DNA from: Pseudomonadota bacterium
GTDB lineage: Bacteria > Pseudomonadota > Alphaproteobacteria > Rhizobiales > Rhizobiaceae
Length of the DNA stretch: 12,805 nucleotides
Reading direction: 5' to 3'
Assembly (NCBI GenBank): GCA_023428515.1
Contig: JAEYXI010000068.1
Location: 1-12,805, forward strand
In this document: piece after piece, positions 5,774 through 12,805 of the stretch
Layout: each line of letters begins with the position of its first letter
Numbering within the stretch: the stretch's first letter is position 1
Notes under the pieces: generated by a model
What the model saw: the letters and a program-made list of their open reading frames with translations, nothing else
The model's database searches: none
What the model was told of the DNA's origin: nothing
Made by a program: the position numbers and the translations under genes

Positions 5774-8008
5774 CTAAGCCGCCATCCCCAGCCCCAGGCT
5801 CTCCATCGCCATGCGGCGCGCCGAGACGTAGTCGGTCTTGCCCGAGCCGAGCACGGGAATCTCCGTCACCCTGATGATATCGGCCGGCACCATGATCTCG
5901 GCCGCGCCGGCCTGCTTGCCGCAGCGGCGCAGCGCCTCCGGGTCGACGTCGTCGGCGGTGGTGATGAGCACGATCTTCTCGCCGCGTTTCTTGTCGGGAA
6001 CCGAGACGGCGGCATGATTGTCCTCAGGCCAGAACGCCTTCACCATCATCTCGACGGCGCCGAGCGAGATCATCTCGCCGGCGATCTTGGCGAAGCGCTT
6101 GGCGCGTCCGCGGATGGTGATGAAGCCTTCGCGGTCGACCGACACGATGTCGCCGCTGTCGAGCCATTCGCCCTCCAACGGCTGCAGCTCGCCGGGGCGG
6201 TCCGACGTCATGTAGCCGCGCATCAGGTTCGGGCCTGCCAGCCAGAGCTTGCCGCCTTCGGAGATGCCTTCGACCGGTTCGAGCCGCATGCGCATGCCCG
6301 GCAGCAGCCGGCCGACCGTGCCGTCGCGATTGTGCGACGCCGTGTTCACGGCCACCACCGGCGCCGCTTCCGTCAGGCCGAAACCCTCGACGATCTCCGC
6401 ACCGAAGCGCTCGCGCCAGGTCTTGCGGGTCTCCGGCTTCACGGCCTCGGCGCCGGCCACCACGAAGCGCAGGCTGGAGAAATCGCCGTCCTTCGCTGTG
6501 CGCGCATATGCGGCCAGGAACGTATCGGTGCCGAACATGATGGTCGGCTTCACCTTGCGTGCGATCTCGGGGATGATCTTGTAGTGCAGCGGCGAGGGGT
6601 AGAGGAACAGCGGCACGCCGTAGACGAGCGGCAACACCGTGCCGCCGGTCAGCCCGAAGGAATGGAAGACCGGCAGCACGTTGAGCAGCTTGTCGGCGGG
6701 CGAGAAGGTGATGCGCGCCTCGGCCTGCGCGACGTTGGCGAGCAGGCTCCTGCTCGACAGCACCACCGCCTTCGGCACGCCTTCCGAGCCCGAGGTGAAC
6801 AGGATGACGGCAGGCTTTTCGCCGTCCTGCCGCGCCAGCGGCATGCGCCAGAGAAGCGCCGCCATCAGCTTTTCGAGGGCGCCGACGCTCTCCCTGATCT
6901 CCTCGAGCCAGACAAGCTTGGCGCCGCCTTTCTCGATGGCTTCGATGATGTCGGTGATGCCTGCCTTCTCGACGAACGCCCTGGAGGAGACGACCGTGCG
7001 GATCGCCGCGGCCTTCACCGCCGCCGTGATGCTGGCGGGGCCGGCCGTGTAGTTCATCAGCGCGGCGACGCGTCCGCCCGATGCGAGGCCGAGCAGCGAA
7101 AGCACCACGCCGTTGGCGTTGGGCAATAGCACGCCGACCGCTTCGCCCGGCTTTGTCGTCGCCTCGAAGCGCCGGCCGAGCACGCGGGCGCCCGTTAGCA
7201 GTTTCCGGTAGCTCAGCGCGCCGGTCACCACATCTTCGACGATCGGCTTCGACGGGCCGAACAGGGTCGCGGCGTCGCGCACCGCTTCGAACAGGCTGCG
7301 GCCGGCGCCGCCGGCGCCTGCGAGCCGGGCTTCGGCCAGCCGGTCGAAGAATGCGTTCGAGGCCGTGACCGTCGACGATCCGCCGGCGCGCTCGACAAGT
7401 TGCGCGATGGTCATTGGTTCGAGCGCGACAATCGACAGCTTCTTGAACCAGCGGCGTGGCGCGCGTTCCCTCGGTGTCAGCGACGACGGCAGGAAGCGCC
7501 CGCCCGAGACGAAGACCGGCACGATCCTGGCGTCGGCCTGGACGGCGATGCGCGATACCGCCCGGAACAGCCGGAAGGTTTTCGTGTCCGGCTCGACAGT
7601 GTCGGGCAGATAGACGGCGAGGCGGCCTTTGCCCCTGAGCACCCGCACCAGCCGCCGGCTGACGAAGACGTGCTTGGCGTTGAAGGTGATGGTGCGCGCA
7701 AGCTCGCGCCAGGGCTCCAGCCGCATCGATTTCGCCGACGCCTCGTCGAGTATGTGCAGCGTCTGCTCGGGCAGCAGCGACAGCATCAGCGCCGGGTCGA
7801 GCCTCGACTGGTGCCAGATGGCATAGATGACGGGCGCATCGGCCTTGGCGGCCGGCTTCATCTGCGAATCGCCGATCCGGTAGATGAGCTTCAGGGGCAC
7901 ATAGAGGACGGCCTGCCGGAAGCCGATGCCCAGCCGGAATACCTCGAACGCCGCCAGCGCAAGCCATGCGGCGAGCAGGCCAAGCAGAATCGCTCCGGAC
8001 AGGATCAT
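5774..8008 (-). CDS. aas: Bifunctional acyltransferase / acyl-ACP synthetase, Aas-like
   Basis: This 744-residue fusion compares with 719 in E. coli Aas. Aas re-acylates lyso-phosphatidylethanolamine using fatty acid it activates onto ACP. A hydrophobic N-terminal segment (1-26) precedes a PlsC-like domain with HQSRLD (His66, Asp71, the HX4D motif). The AMP-forming synthetase domain (about 235-744) is strongly Aas-like: TSGSEGVPK (405-413), HSFGLTGG (449-456), YPSPLHYKI, FGTDTFL, EGFGLTEAAPV, SGD (618-620), GRAKRFAKIAGEM (634-646) and the adenylation Lys724 in GSGKTDY. The acyltransferase block usually reading PEGR is instead YLPDTVEPDTKTF (133-145), so that half may differ in substrate or activity. 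GGGAG seven bases before ATG 8008 supports the start. Facing psd-pssA, it fits phosphatidylethanolamine repair. Confidence 0.9.
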   Translation of the reverse strand: MILSGAILLGLLAAWLALAAFEVFRLGIGFRQAVLYVPLKLIYRIGDSQMKPAAKADAPVIYAIWHQSRLDPALMLSLLPEQTLHILDEASAKSMRLEPWRELARTITFNAKHVFVSRRLVRVLRGKGRLAVYLPDTVEPDTKTFRLFRAVSRIAVQADARIVPVFVSGGRFLPSSLTPRERAPRRWFKKLSIVALEPMTIAQLVERAGGSSTVTASNAFFDRLAEARLAGAGGAGRSLFEAVRDAATLFGPSKPIVEDVVTGALSYRKLLTGARVLGRRFEATTKPGEAVGVLLPNANGVVLSLLGLASGGRVAALMNYTAGPASITAAVKAAAIRTVVSSRAFVEKAGITDIIEAIEKGGAKLVWLEEIRESVGALEKLMAALLWRMPLARQDGEKPAVILFTSGSEGVPKAVVLSSRSLLANVAQAEARITFSPADKLLNVLPVFHSFGLTGGTVLPLVYGVPLFLYPSPLHYKIIPEIARKVKPTIMFGTDTFLAAYARTAKDGDFSSLRFVVAGAEAVKPETRKTWRERFGAEIVEGFGLTEAAPVVAVNTASHNRDGTVGRLLPGMRMRLEPVEGISEGGKLWLAGPNLMRGYMTSDRPGELQPLEGEWLDSGDIVSVDREGFITIRGRAKRFAKIAGEMISLGAVEMMVKAFWPEDNHAAVSVPDKKRGEKIVLITTADDVDPEALRRCGKQAGAAEIMVPADIIRVTEIPVLGSGKTDYVSARRMAMESLGLGMAA

Positions 8009-8056
8009 GCCGCGTCTCCCTATCCTCGCGGCTCTTGGCGACCGCGTCGGAGCATG

Positions 8057-8084
8057 AACCTAACCGAACGGAGGCTGAGGTCAA
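8057..8084 (-). promoter_or_regulatory. Candidate aas promoter
   Basis: On the minus strand, TTGACC (8084-8079) and TAGGTT (8062-8057) are 16 bases apart, giving a leader of about 40 bases before the aas ATG. The -35 is good for alphaproteobacteria; the -10 is average. Confidence 0.35.
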
Positions 8085-8114
8085 TCGCGAGCTGAGCAGG
8101 CGCACGCGACTGTG

Positions 8115-8143
8115 TTTCCTCGCCGCCGCTCAGCGCCTATATG
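8115..8143 (+). promoter_or_regulatory. Candidate osmC-family promoter
   Basis: TATATG at 8138-8143 is a fair -10 element, and TTTCCT at 8115-8120, 17 bases upstream, is a poor -35. No GGAAC-type stress promoter was found in this divergent 166-base gap, which is notable for an osmC-type gene. Confidence 0.25.
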
Positions 8144-8174
8144 TGACGGCACCGACAAAATGAGGATTTCGCAT

Positions 8175-8702
8175 ATGGATTCCGTCACGCTGAAGGCCAT
8201 GCAGGCGCCGCTGAAGGACGCCTACCGCAACGACGCCGACAAGGCGATGATCACGCTGCGCGCCAAGGGTTCAGTCGACGACCAGAAGATCGCCTGCAAG
8301 GTGGAGACCGGCCGCGCGATCGCCGAGGCGGGGCTGCATCCGGCGACCGGCGGCAGCGGCATGGAGCTCTGCTCCGGCGATATGCTGCTGGAGGCGCTCG
8401 TCGCCTGCGCCGGCGTGACGCTGAAGGCTGTGGCGACCGCGCTGGAGTTCAGGCTGGAGGGCGCGACGGTCGAGGCCGAAGGCGATCTCGATTTCCGCGG
8501 CACGCTCGGCGTATCCAAGGAAGCGCCGGTCGGCTTTCGCGCCATCCGGTTGCGCTTCGATCTCGACACCGACGAACCGCAGGACCGCATCGATTCGCTG
8601 ATCAAGCTCACCGAGCGCTATTGCGTCGTCTTCCAGACGCTCAACACGCGACCCGAACTGTCGGTCGCGGTCGATGCGGAGCGGCCGGTCGCGAAACTCT
8701 GA
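8175..8702 (+). CDS. OsmC/Ohr-superfamily protein
   Basis: The product has 175 residues starting at ATG 8175, chosen because GAGGA (8162-8166) sits eight bases upstream; in-frame ATGs at 8112 and 8160 lack such a site. Residues 26-48 form the first strands, SGMELCSGDMLLEALVACAGVTLKAVA (61-87) is the conserved central helix region, and ERYCVVFQTL (147-156) is the second Cys helix. Cys78 and Cys150 match the two cysteines that in OsmC and Ohr reduce organic hydroperoxides. Cys66 and Cys41 are extra. The protein is cytoplasmic, with no signal peptide. The peroxidase role is inferred, since many OsmC-like proteins are uncharacterised. It is divergent from aas and convergent with the porin-like gene, with a terminator between. 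Confidence 0.85.
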   Translation: MDSVTLKAMQAPLKDAYRNDADKAMITLRAKGSVDDQKIACKVETGRAIAEAGLHPATGGSGMELCSGDMLLEALVACAGVTLKAVATALEFRLEGATVEAEGDLDFRGTLGVSKEAPVGFRAIRLRFDLDTDEPQDRIDSLIKLTERYCVVFQTLNTRPELSVAVDAERPVAKL

Positions 8703-8740
8703 TACGGCATCGCTCGCCGGCGTTTGCCGTTCCAAAAGGA

Positions 8741-8763
8741 AAGGCGCCGAATGGCGCCTTTTT
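8741..8763. terminator. Bidirectional intrinsic terminator between osmC and porin-like gene
   Basis: The stem AAGGCGCC (8741-8748) pairs with GGCGCCTT (8753-8760) around loop GAAT, and is followed by a T run to 8763 on the plus strand. On the minus strand the stem is followed by TTTCC then TTTT. It lies 38 bases past the osmC stop and 17 bases past the stop of the convergent gene, so it can serve both. Confidence 0.85.
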
Positions 8764-8779
8764 ATCGGATTGGCAATGG

Positions 8780-9637
8780 TCAGAACGTCGTCGCAGCCCG
8801 CACGAAAGGTCCATGTACCAACGGATCGTCGTCGGCGGTCAAGGTGAAGCCGTCGGTGCTGATGCTGGTCCCCTCCCGCAGGTTCCACCATTGCTGGAGC
8901 CTGTAGCCCGCGGTGAAGATCAGGCGGTCGCTGGCGTGCCACGACAAGCCGGCGAGGCCCTCGAGATTGTAGAGCGTTCGGCTGTCGCTGGACGAACTGG
9001 AAGTATCGGTTTCGCTGGTGAACGTGTCCACGTCGAAGCTGCCGAACAGGAGGGAGCCGGAGGCTTCGGCGACGAAGCCGAAATTGGAGTTGCCGAGCAT
9101 GGTTTCCGACTGGAAGCCGACACGCGGGCCGAAGGCCCAACCCTCGGCATCGAATCTCTCATCCCTGCCTCCGTCGGCAGTGAACCTGAGGCTGTCGTCC
9201 GAATGGAGGACGCGAACGCCGAACAGGAAGCGCGTCAGCGGATTTCCGTTGAAGTGATATCCGGCATCGAGGTCGATCGTCTGGAAGTCGAGATCGGAAC
9301 GGACCCTGCTGTTGAAGGCGTCCGCGCTATCGTTGAGCTCATCGAACCATGTCGCCGTGCCGGTGATCTGCCAGTCCCAGGTTGGGTTGAACAGCCGGCG
9401 ATAGCTGATCGCCGCGTAGAAACCCTCCTGATCGTCGATGTCGCCGAACTTGTCTTCGCCGGTCACCGAGCCCGACTCGTCGAGGGCGTCATGCAGCCAG
9501 ACCGGTCCGCCCTCGATCGACAGATAGTTGATCGGGCTCACCTCGGGCGGCGGCATGACCGGCATGTCTGCCGCGTTCGCCGCCGGCGCCGCCGCTATCA
9601 GCGGTAAAACGAACAATGGCTTCGATTTCAACGACAT
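8780..9637 (-). CDS. Outer-membrane beta-barrel protein, Lpg1974-like
   Basis: This 285-residue protein has a clear Sec signal peptide: MSLKSK, a hydrophobic core, and a cleavage site after AANA (residue 22). The mature part alternates polar and hydrophobic residues, with aromatic girdle strands such as FYAAISYRRLF, WQITGTATWF, FQTIDLDAGYHF, GWAFGPRVGF and LIFTAGYRLQQWW. It ends in Phe (VRAATTF), the C-terminal signal read by the BAM insertion machinery. Spacing of about 12-14 strands and the GPRVGF and NLEGLAGLSW regions recall the Legionella MOMP/Lpg1974 pore family, though an unrelated barrel is possible. Acidic and Ser-rich loops (TSSSSSDS) would face outside. The pore substrate is unknown. 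It is divergent from the HlyC-P450 gene across 253 bases and ends at a terminator shared with osmC. Confidence 0.8.
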   Translation of the reverse strand: MSLKSKPLFVLPLIAAAPAANAADMPVMPPPEVSPINYLSIEGGPVWLHDALDESGSVTGEDKFGDIDDQEGFYAAISYRRLFNPTWDWQITGTATWFDELNDSADAFNSRVRSDLDFQTIDLDAGYHFNGNPLTRFLFGVRVLHSDDSLRFTADGGRDERFDAEGWAFGPRVGFQSETMLGNSNFGFVAEASGSLLFGSFDVDTFTSETDTSSSSSDSRTLYNLEGLAGLSWHASDRLIFTAGYRLQQWWNLREGTSISTDGFTLTADDDPLVHGPFVRAATTF

Positions 9638-9782
9638 CTGATAAACCCCGCAATATCAGCATCAAGCCCGCCGCCCGCAGCCGGCTGCAATCTGCTTTGT
9701 TTTCCTTGCTGGTGCAAGCATGCTGAAATTTTCTTCATATATTGTTGCTTAATAGTCATACTCCCGAGGTGAAACTTTCGCT

Positions 9783-9811
9783 TTGACAAAGCAACACGGC
9801 CATGCATAGCG
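9783..9811 (+). promoter_or_regulatory. Candidate promoter of the HlyC-like/P450 gene
   Basis: TTGACA at 9783-9788 is a consensus -35, with only a weak -10 (ATAGCG or CATAGC, 9805-9811) after 16-17 bases. It lies in an AT-richer stretch (about 9690-9870) between the divergent porin-like and P450 genes. That 253-base gap shows no ORF that looks coding, and otherwise only a short 5-bp hairpin at 9705-9718. Confidence 0.28.
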
Positions 9812-9890
9812 CCAAGAAAACTCGCGCGGTTTTCGACGCTTTATCAATACTGTAGTAAAGGTCACTCCGCCAAGTTCCGAGCCAGACCAC

Positions 9891-11696
9891 GTGAAGCATC
9901 AACCGAAGTTTCGAGCCATGCCGGCCAGTCTTGAATCGTTCGGGGCTGCCGTCGATTTCCTGGCCCGGCGCGCGCCATTCTCTACGAATCAAGTGGGTCC
10001 TTTCATCCGCGCGGTCCGCCGCCAGGTTCTCAGGGGCGAGCACGTCGCCGCGTTCGACGGCGAGAAGCTCGTCGCCTATGCGGGCTGGCTTCCGACCATG
10101 CGTGCAGAAGCCGAGGCCTGGCTGCAGGATGGAGGCGACCTCCGCCCGGCAGATCACGGCGCCGACGCGGTCGCCCTCACCATAGTGGCCGCCGACGATC
10201 CCGGATTGACGCTCGGCCTGATGCGGGCCGCCCGCGAGATAAATCCGGGGCTCAAGGTTTTCTTCAAGCGCTCCTATGCCGACGGCTCCCGCGCCGCCCG
10301 CAAATCCCGGGTGCAAAACATGACGGGCGCCGCGCGCGAACCTGCCGAGGTGAAACGATCCGCACCTGTGTCAGCACCTGCCGCAGCGCCCATCCCGTCC
10401 GCCGCGCGCCCGCCGATTGCCGACGATCCCTGCGCCTTCCTCTATGCGCTCGCCGAACGTGCGCCCGGCGCTACGGAGCGCGTCGCGGTCGGCGAGGACA
10501 GCGTGCTCGTCGTCCAGGACCCGGATATTGCTGCCCATGTGCTGGTCGGCAACCTTGCCAACTACAGCAAGAATTTCTCGTCCTTCACGCCGTTCTTCGG
10601 CCGCAGCCGTCTGACCCTCGACGGCGATGCCTGGCGGCGCTCGCAGCGTATCAGTCAGAGCTTCATCGCCCCGCACGATACCGCTCGCGCCACGGAGATC
10701 TTTTCGCGCCTCTACGCCGGACTTGCCGAAGAGCTTGCGGCGAGGGGCGCGGCTGCCGGCCCGGTCGACGGCGCTATCGATCGAGCGGCGGTGGCGGCGC
10801 TGGCGGAGACGGCGTTCTCCACGCCGCTTGCCGCCCTGGGGAATAGCTTCGCCGCCGACATCCGCCCGATCATCCACTATGCCGCCGCGCGGGCATGGGA
10901 CCTGCCGGGCGTACCGCCCGCCGTGGACGGCAAGATGCTGGCGCAGGCGCAGGCTGCTGCCGGGCGGGTCCGCGAGGCGATTTCGGAAATGGTCGAGCGC
11001 CGCCGCGCCGGCTCGCCGGTGAACGATGCCCTGTCGGCGCTGATCGCCGCGGCAGACCGCACCGAAACCGGCTCCGACGAGGAAAAGATCGACCTCGACG
11101 GCGAACTCCTGACGCTGGTGGTCGCTGGCTCGGACACGACATCCGCCGCGCTCGGCTGGGCTCTGTCGATCCTTGCCTCCCTTCCGGCCTTCCAGGACAC
11201 GCTCCGCGACGAGATCCGTGCGGCCCTCGGTGGTGGCGAACCGACGTTGGACGGCCTCGAACGCGTGCCGAGCCTTCGCCCTTTCATCGAAGAGACGCTC
11301 AGGATGTTTCCGCCGGTCGCGATCCTGTCGCGCTTCGCCGAAGGTGCCGACATGGTCGGCGGCCACGCCGTCGCCCCTGGCGACCGCGTGCTGGTCTCGG
11401 TCATCGGCCTGCACCAGAGCCCGGCGAACTGGGACGCGCCGCGCGAATTCCGGCTCGAGCGCCACGATCCGGATGCACCCGGCCGCGCCGGGCGGCGCTC
11501 GCATTTCATGGCGTTCTCCGCCGGCCCCCGCATCTGCGGGGGCGCGCGCTTCGCACGCATGGAGATGGAGATCGCGCTGGCGCAGATCCTTCGCCGCTGC
11601 CGGCTGGAACTGCCTGAAACGCTGCCGCTCGCCTTCGAATGGGGAGCGTCGATGCGGCGGCGCGGCGGCCAGAAGATGCGCGTGACTGCAATCTAG
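9891..11696 (+). CDS. HlyC-like acyltransferase domain fused to cytochrome P450
   Basis: One uninterrupted frame encodes 601 residues from GTG 9891, or 592 from ATG 9918; neither has a good ribosome binding site. Residues ~14-142 resemble the RTX-toxin acyltransferase (HlyC) fold: an N-terminal helix (FGAAVDFLARRAPF), LRGEHVAAFDGEKLVAYAGW, AEAWLQDGGDLRPADHGADAV, then MRAAREINPGLKVFFKRSYADG. The His and Asp that are catalytic in HlyC appear to be absent. An Ala/Pro-rich linker (143-175) leads to a full P450 of ~425 residues: I-helix AGSDTTS (412-418), ExxR as ETLR (468-471), and haem loop FSAGPRICGG (542-551) with thiolate Cys549. The P450 should bind haem and oxygen; it needs separate redox partners, none of which are seen nearby. 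Substrate unknown. The P450 call is certain; the HlyC-like call rests on layout by eye. Confidence 0.88.
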   Translation: MKHQPKFRAMPASLESFGAAVDFLARRAPFSTNQVGPFIRAVRRQVLRGEHVAAFDGEKLVAYAGWLPTMRAEAEAWLQDGGDLRPADHGADAVALTIVAADDPGLTLGLMRAAREINPGLKVFFKRSYADGSRAARKSRVQNMTGAAREPAEVKRSAPVSAPAAAPIPSAARPPIADDPCAFLYALAERAPGATERVAVGEDSVLVVQDPDIAAHVLVGNLANYSKNFSSFTPFFGRSRLTLDGDAWRRSQRISQSFIAPHDTARATEIFSRLYAGLAEELAARGAAAGPVDGAIDRAAVAALAETAFSTPLAALGNSFAADIRPIIHYAAARAWDLPGVPPAVDGKMLAQAQAAAGRVREAISEMVERRRAGSPVNDALSALIAAADRTETGSDEEKIDLDGELLTLVVAGSDTTSAALGWALSILASLPAFQDTLRDEIRAALGGGEPTLDGLERVPSLRPFIEETLRMFPPVAILSRFAEGADMVGGHAVAPGDRVLVSVIGLHQSPANWDAPREFRLERHDPDAPGRAGRRSHFMAFSAGPRICGGARFARMEMEIALAQILRRCRLELPETLPLAFEWGASMRRRGGQKMRVTAI

Positions 11697-11711
11697 CGGG
11701 CCGCCCCGCGG

Positions 11712-11933
11712 TCACTCGGCCGGCGCTTCCTCCGCGCCGTCTTCGCCTTCGTCACCGTAGGGTGAAGTGCTCGGCACGCAGCTTGCGGACCAGCCTGCGG
11801 CGGGTTGCTTCTGGTATTCGGTGATCGCCGAGGCGCATTCCTCGCGCGTGTCGAAATATCCGGGCATGGTGGTCAGGCCGCCCTGCGGACCCGAGACGAC
11901 GAGATACCAGACCAGTGCGACTGTGGGGGACAT
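11712..11933 (-). CDS. Small conserved-looking hypothetical protein
   Basis: The product has 73 residues starting at ATG 11933, with AGAGGAAA ending about five bases upstream on the minus strand; this site excludes the longer in-frame start at 11990. The sequence opens SPTVALVWYLVVSG, continues TTMPGYFDTREECASAITEYQK and SASCVPS, and ends in an acidic tail. The aromatic strand, two Cys (in EECAS and ASCVP) and short helix recall small rhizobial proteins that read like a periplasmic or secreted fold, but no clear signal peptide is present. Function is unknown. It ends 15 bases from the convergent P450 stop; a 5-bp GC hairpin (11696-11709) lacks a T run. It is divergent from the HAD gene. Confidence 0.7.
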   Translation of the reverse strand: MSPTVALVWYLVVSGPQGGLTTMPGYFDTREECASAITEYQKQPAAGWSASCVPSTSPYGDEGEDGAEEAPAE

Positions 11934-12104
11934 GGGATTTCCTCTTGAAATTGCCTGAAGCTTCGCGATGTCACGCCTGCCTGATGGCAAAAGCGCGGCA
12001 GACCTCGCTTTCTTTCCGGAACCATTCGGTTTGGGTTAATTGGCGATCGACCGCGGTCGGCATCGACCATTGAAATGACGCGTCGCCGGGCGCAGAACGT
12101 CCGC

Positions 12105-12110
12105 AGGAGG
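12105..12110 (+). promoter_or_regulatory. Strong ribosome binding site of the HAD hydrolase gene
   Basis: AGGAGG at 12105-12110 stands seven bases before ATG 12118. It fixes the start of a gene whose frame runs off the window, and argues against the overlapping frame starting at 12075. Confidence 0.85.
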
Positions 12111-12117
12111 ATTCGCC

Positions 12118-12805
12118 ATGCCGGCCACGCCGAGCCTCACGACGATCGGCTTCGATGCCGACGACACGCTGTGGCAGAACGAGCAGTTCTACCAGACAAC
12201 GCAGGCGCATTTCATCGAGCTGTTGAAGGACTACGCCGACCCCAGGGAATTGCCGGACCGGCTGCTCAAGGTGATGCTGCGCAACATCGGCGTCTATGGC
12301 TTCGGCATCAAGAGTTTTACGCTCTCCATGGTCGAGACGGCGGTCGAGGTGACGGAGGGCAGGGCGCCCGGAGAAGTGATCCAGGAGATACTCGCCGCGG
12401 GCCGCGAGATGGCCAAGCATCCGGTCGAGACGCTGCCCTTCGCCCGCGAGACGCTGGAAGCGCTGGCCGGAAGATACCGGCTGGTGCTGATCACCAAGGG
12501 CGACCTCTTCGACCAGGAGCGCAAGATCGCGGAATCGGGCCTGGGCGAACTCTTCGAGGCGGTCGAGATCGTCAGCGACAAGAACAGGTCGACCTATCAG
12601 CGCGTCTTCGACAGGCATGGCGACGGACCGCACAGGAGCTTGATGGTCGGCAATTCGCTGAAGTCGGACATCTTGCCGGCCATCGCCGCCGGAAGCTGGG
12701 GGATCTTCGTCCCGCACGACCTGACCTGGGCCTATGAGCATGCCGAGGCGCCGCAAGGCGAAGCCCGCTTCCGGCAGGCCGCGCATCTCGGCGAGATCGC
12801 CGGAC
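12118..12805 (+). CDS. HAD-superfamily hydrolase (3' truncated by window edge)
   Basis: The frame opens at ATG 12118 behind AGGAGG and is still open at the edge, giving 229 residues; with a usual size of about 230-240, it is nearly complete. The four HAD motifs are visible: FDADDTLW with nucleophile Asp13 and Asp15, Thr126 in LITKGD, Lys155 in VSDKNRS, and VGNSLKSD (177-184, Asp184) for Mg2+. The helical insert between motifs I and II (about 20-100) is a C1-type cap. HAD enzymes of this type are mostly small-molecule phosphatases, with dehalogenases as relatives; the substrate cannot be predicted. The protein is cytoplasmic, with no signal. It is divergent from the small 73-residue gene across 184 bases, a gap holding a 12-bp palindrome (12048-12059) of unknown meaning. 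Confidence 0.88.
   Translation, partial: MPATPSLTTIGFDADDTLWQNEQFYQTTQAHFIELLKDYADPRELPDRLLKVMLRNIGVYGFGIKSFTLSMVETAVEVTEGRAPGEVIQEILAAGREMAKHPVETLPFARETLEALAGRYRLVLITKGDLFDQERKIAESGLGELFEAVEIVSDKNRSTYQRVFDRHGDGPHRSLMVGNSLKSDILPAIAAGSWGIFVPHDLTWAYEHAEAPQGEARFRQAAHLGEIAG

Noticed and set aside
9756..10316. 186-residue minus-strand open frame opposite the HlyC-like domain
   Set aside because: It overlaps the better-supported fused gene and has no recognisable family or ribosome binding site; the long frame follows from high GC.
11696..11709. GC hairpin between the convergent P450 and 73-residue genes
   Set aside because: Five-bp stem with no T run on either strand; may be chance at this GC content.
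12018..12042. GGAAC upstream of the HAD gene as a second EcfG promoter
   Set aside because: No CGTT at 16-17 bases spacing; only the first half of the motif is present.
12048..12059. 12-bp palindrome CGACCGCGGTCG upstream of the HAD gene
   Set aside because: Short, GC-only symmetry is common in such a genome; no matching promoter or regulator was found.
12075..12737. 220-residue plus-strand frame overlapping the HAD gene
   Set aside because: Arg-rich, motif-free product; the frame starting at 12118 has AGGAGG and all four HAD motifs.

Overview
The window looks chromosomal and comes from an alphaproteobacterium, most likely Rhizobiales of the Mesorhizobium/Phyllobacteriaceae type. The basis is high GC coding sequence, a DUF982 protein, a psd-pssA pair, an Ala/Pro-rich LysM protein, and a promoter that fits the alphaproteobacterial general-stress sigma factor EcfG (RpoE2). 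This placement comes from gene content only. No insertion sequence, phage gene, CRISPR array, rRNA or tRNA was seen, and no gene-free stretch exceeds 300 bases (the longest are 722-958 and 9638-9890).

Layout. 2-721: C-terminal part of a LysM cell-envelope protein. 959-1252: small DUF982 protein behind an EcfG-type promoter. 1330-3574: probable operon of a Cys-rich ArsR-family repressor, with an inverted repeat over its start codon, and an Atm1/ABCB7-type ABC exporter starting at TTG. 3682-4044: small antibiotic-biosynthesis-monooxygenase-like protein behind a perfect palindrome that closely resembles a SoxR operator in a 19-bp-spacer promoter. 4160-5730: psd and pssA, overlapping by one base, which together make phosphatidylethanolamine from CDP-diacylglycerol and serine. 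5774-8008 (minus): an Aas-like acyltransferase/acyl-ACP synthetase, which would recycle lyso-phosphatidylethanolamine. 8175-8702: OsmC-family protein. 8780-9637 (minus): outer-membrane beta-barrel protein; it shares a bidirectional terminator with osmC. 9891-11696: a fused protein with an HlyC-like (RTX-toxin acyltransferase) N-terminus and a complete cytochrome P450. 11712-11933 (minus): small conserved-looking hypothetical. 12118 to the edge: HAD-family hydrolase, nearly complete.

Three themes emerge. The first is phosphatidylethanolamine synthesis and repair (psd, pssA, aas). The second is stress and xenobiotic response, with three separate regulatory inputs within 3 kb (EcfG-type, ArsR-type, SoxR-type) plus an OsmC protein. 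The third is the most unusual item: the P450 fused to an HlyC-like domain that appears to have lost the acyltransferase catalytic residues. The regulatory assignments are motif readings by eye; the protein families are read from motifs and remembered homologues, not from searches.
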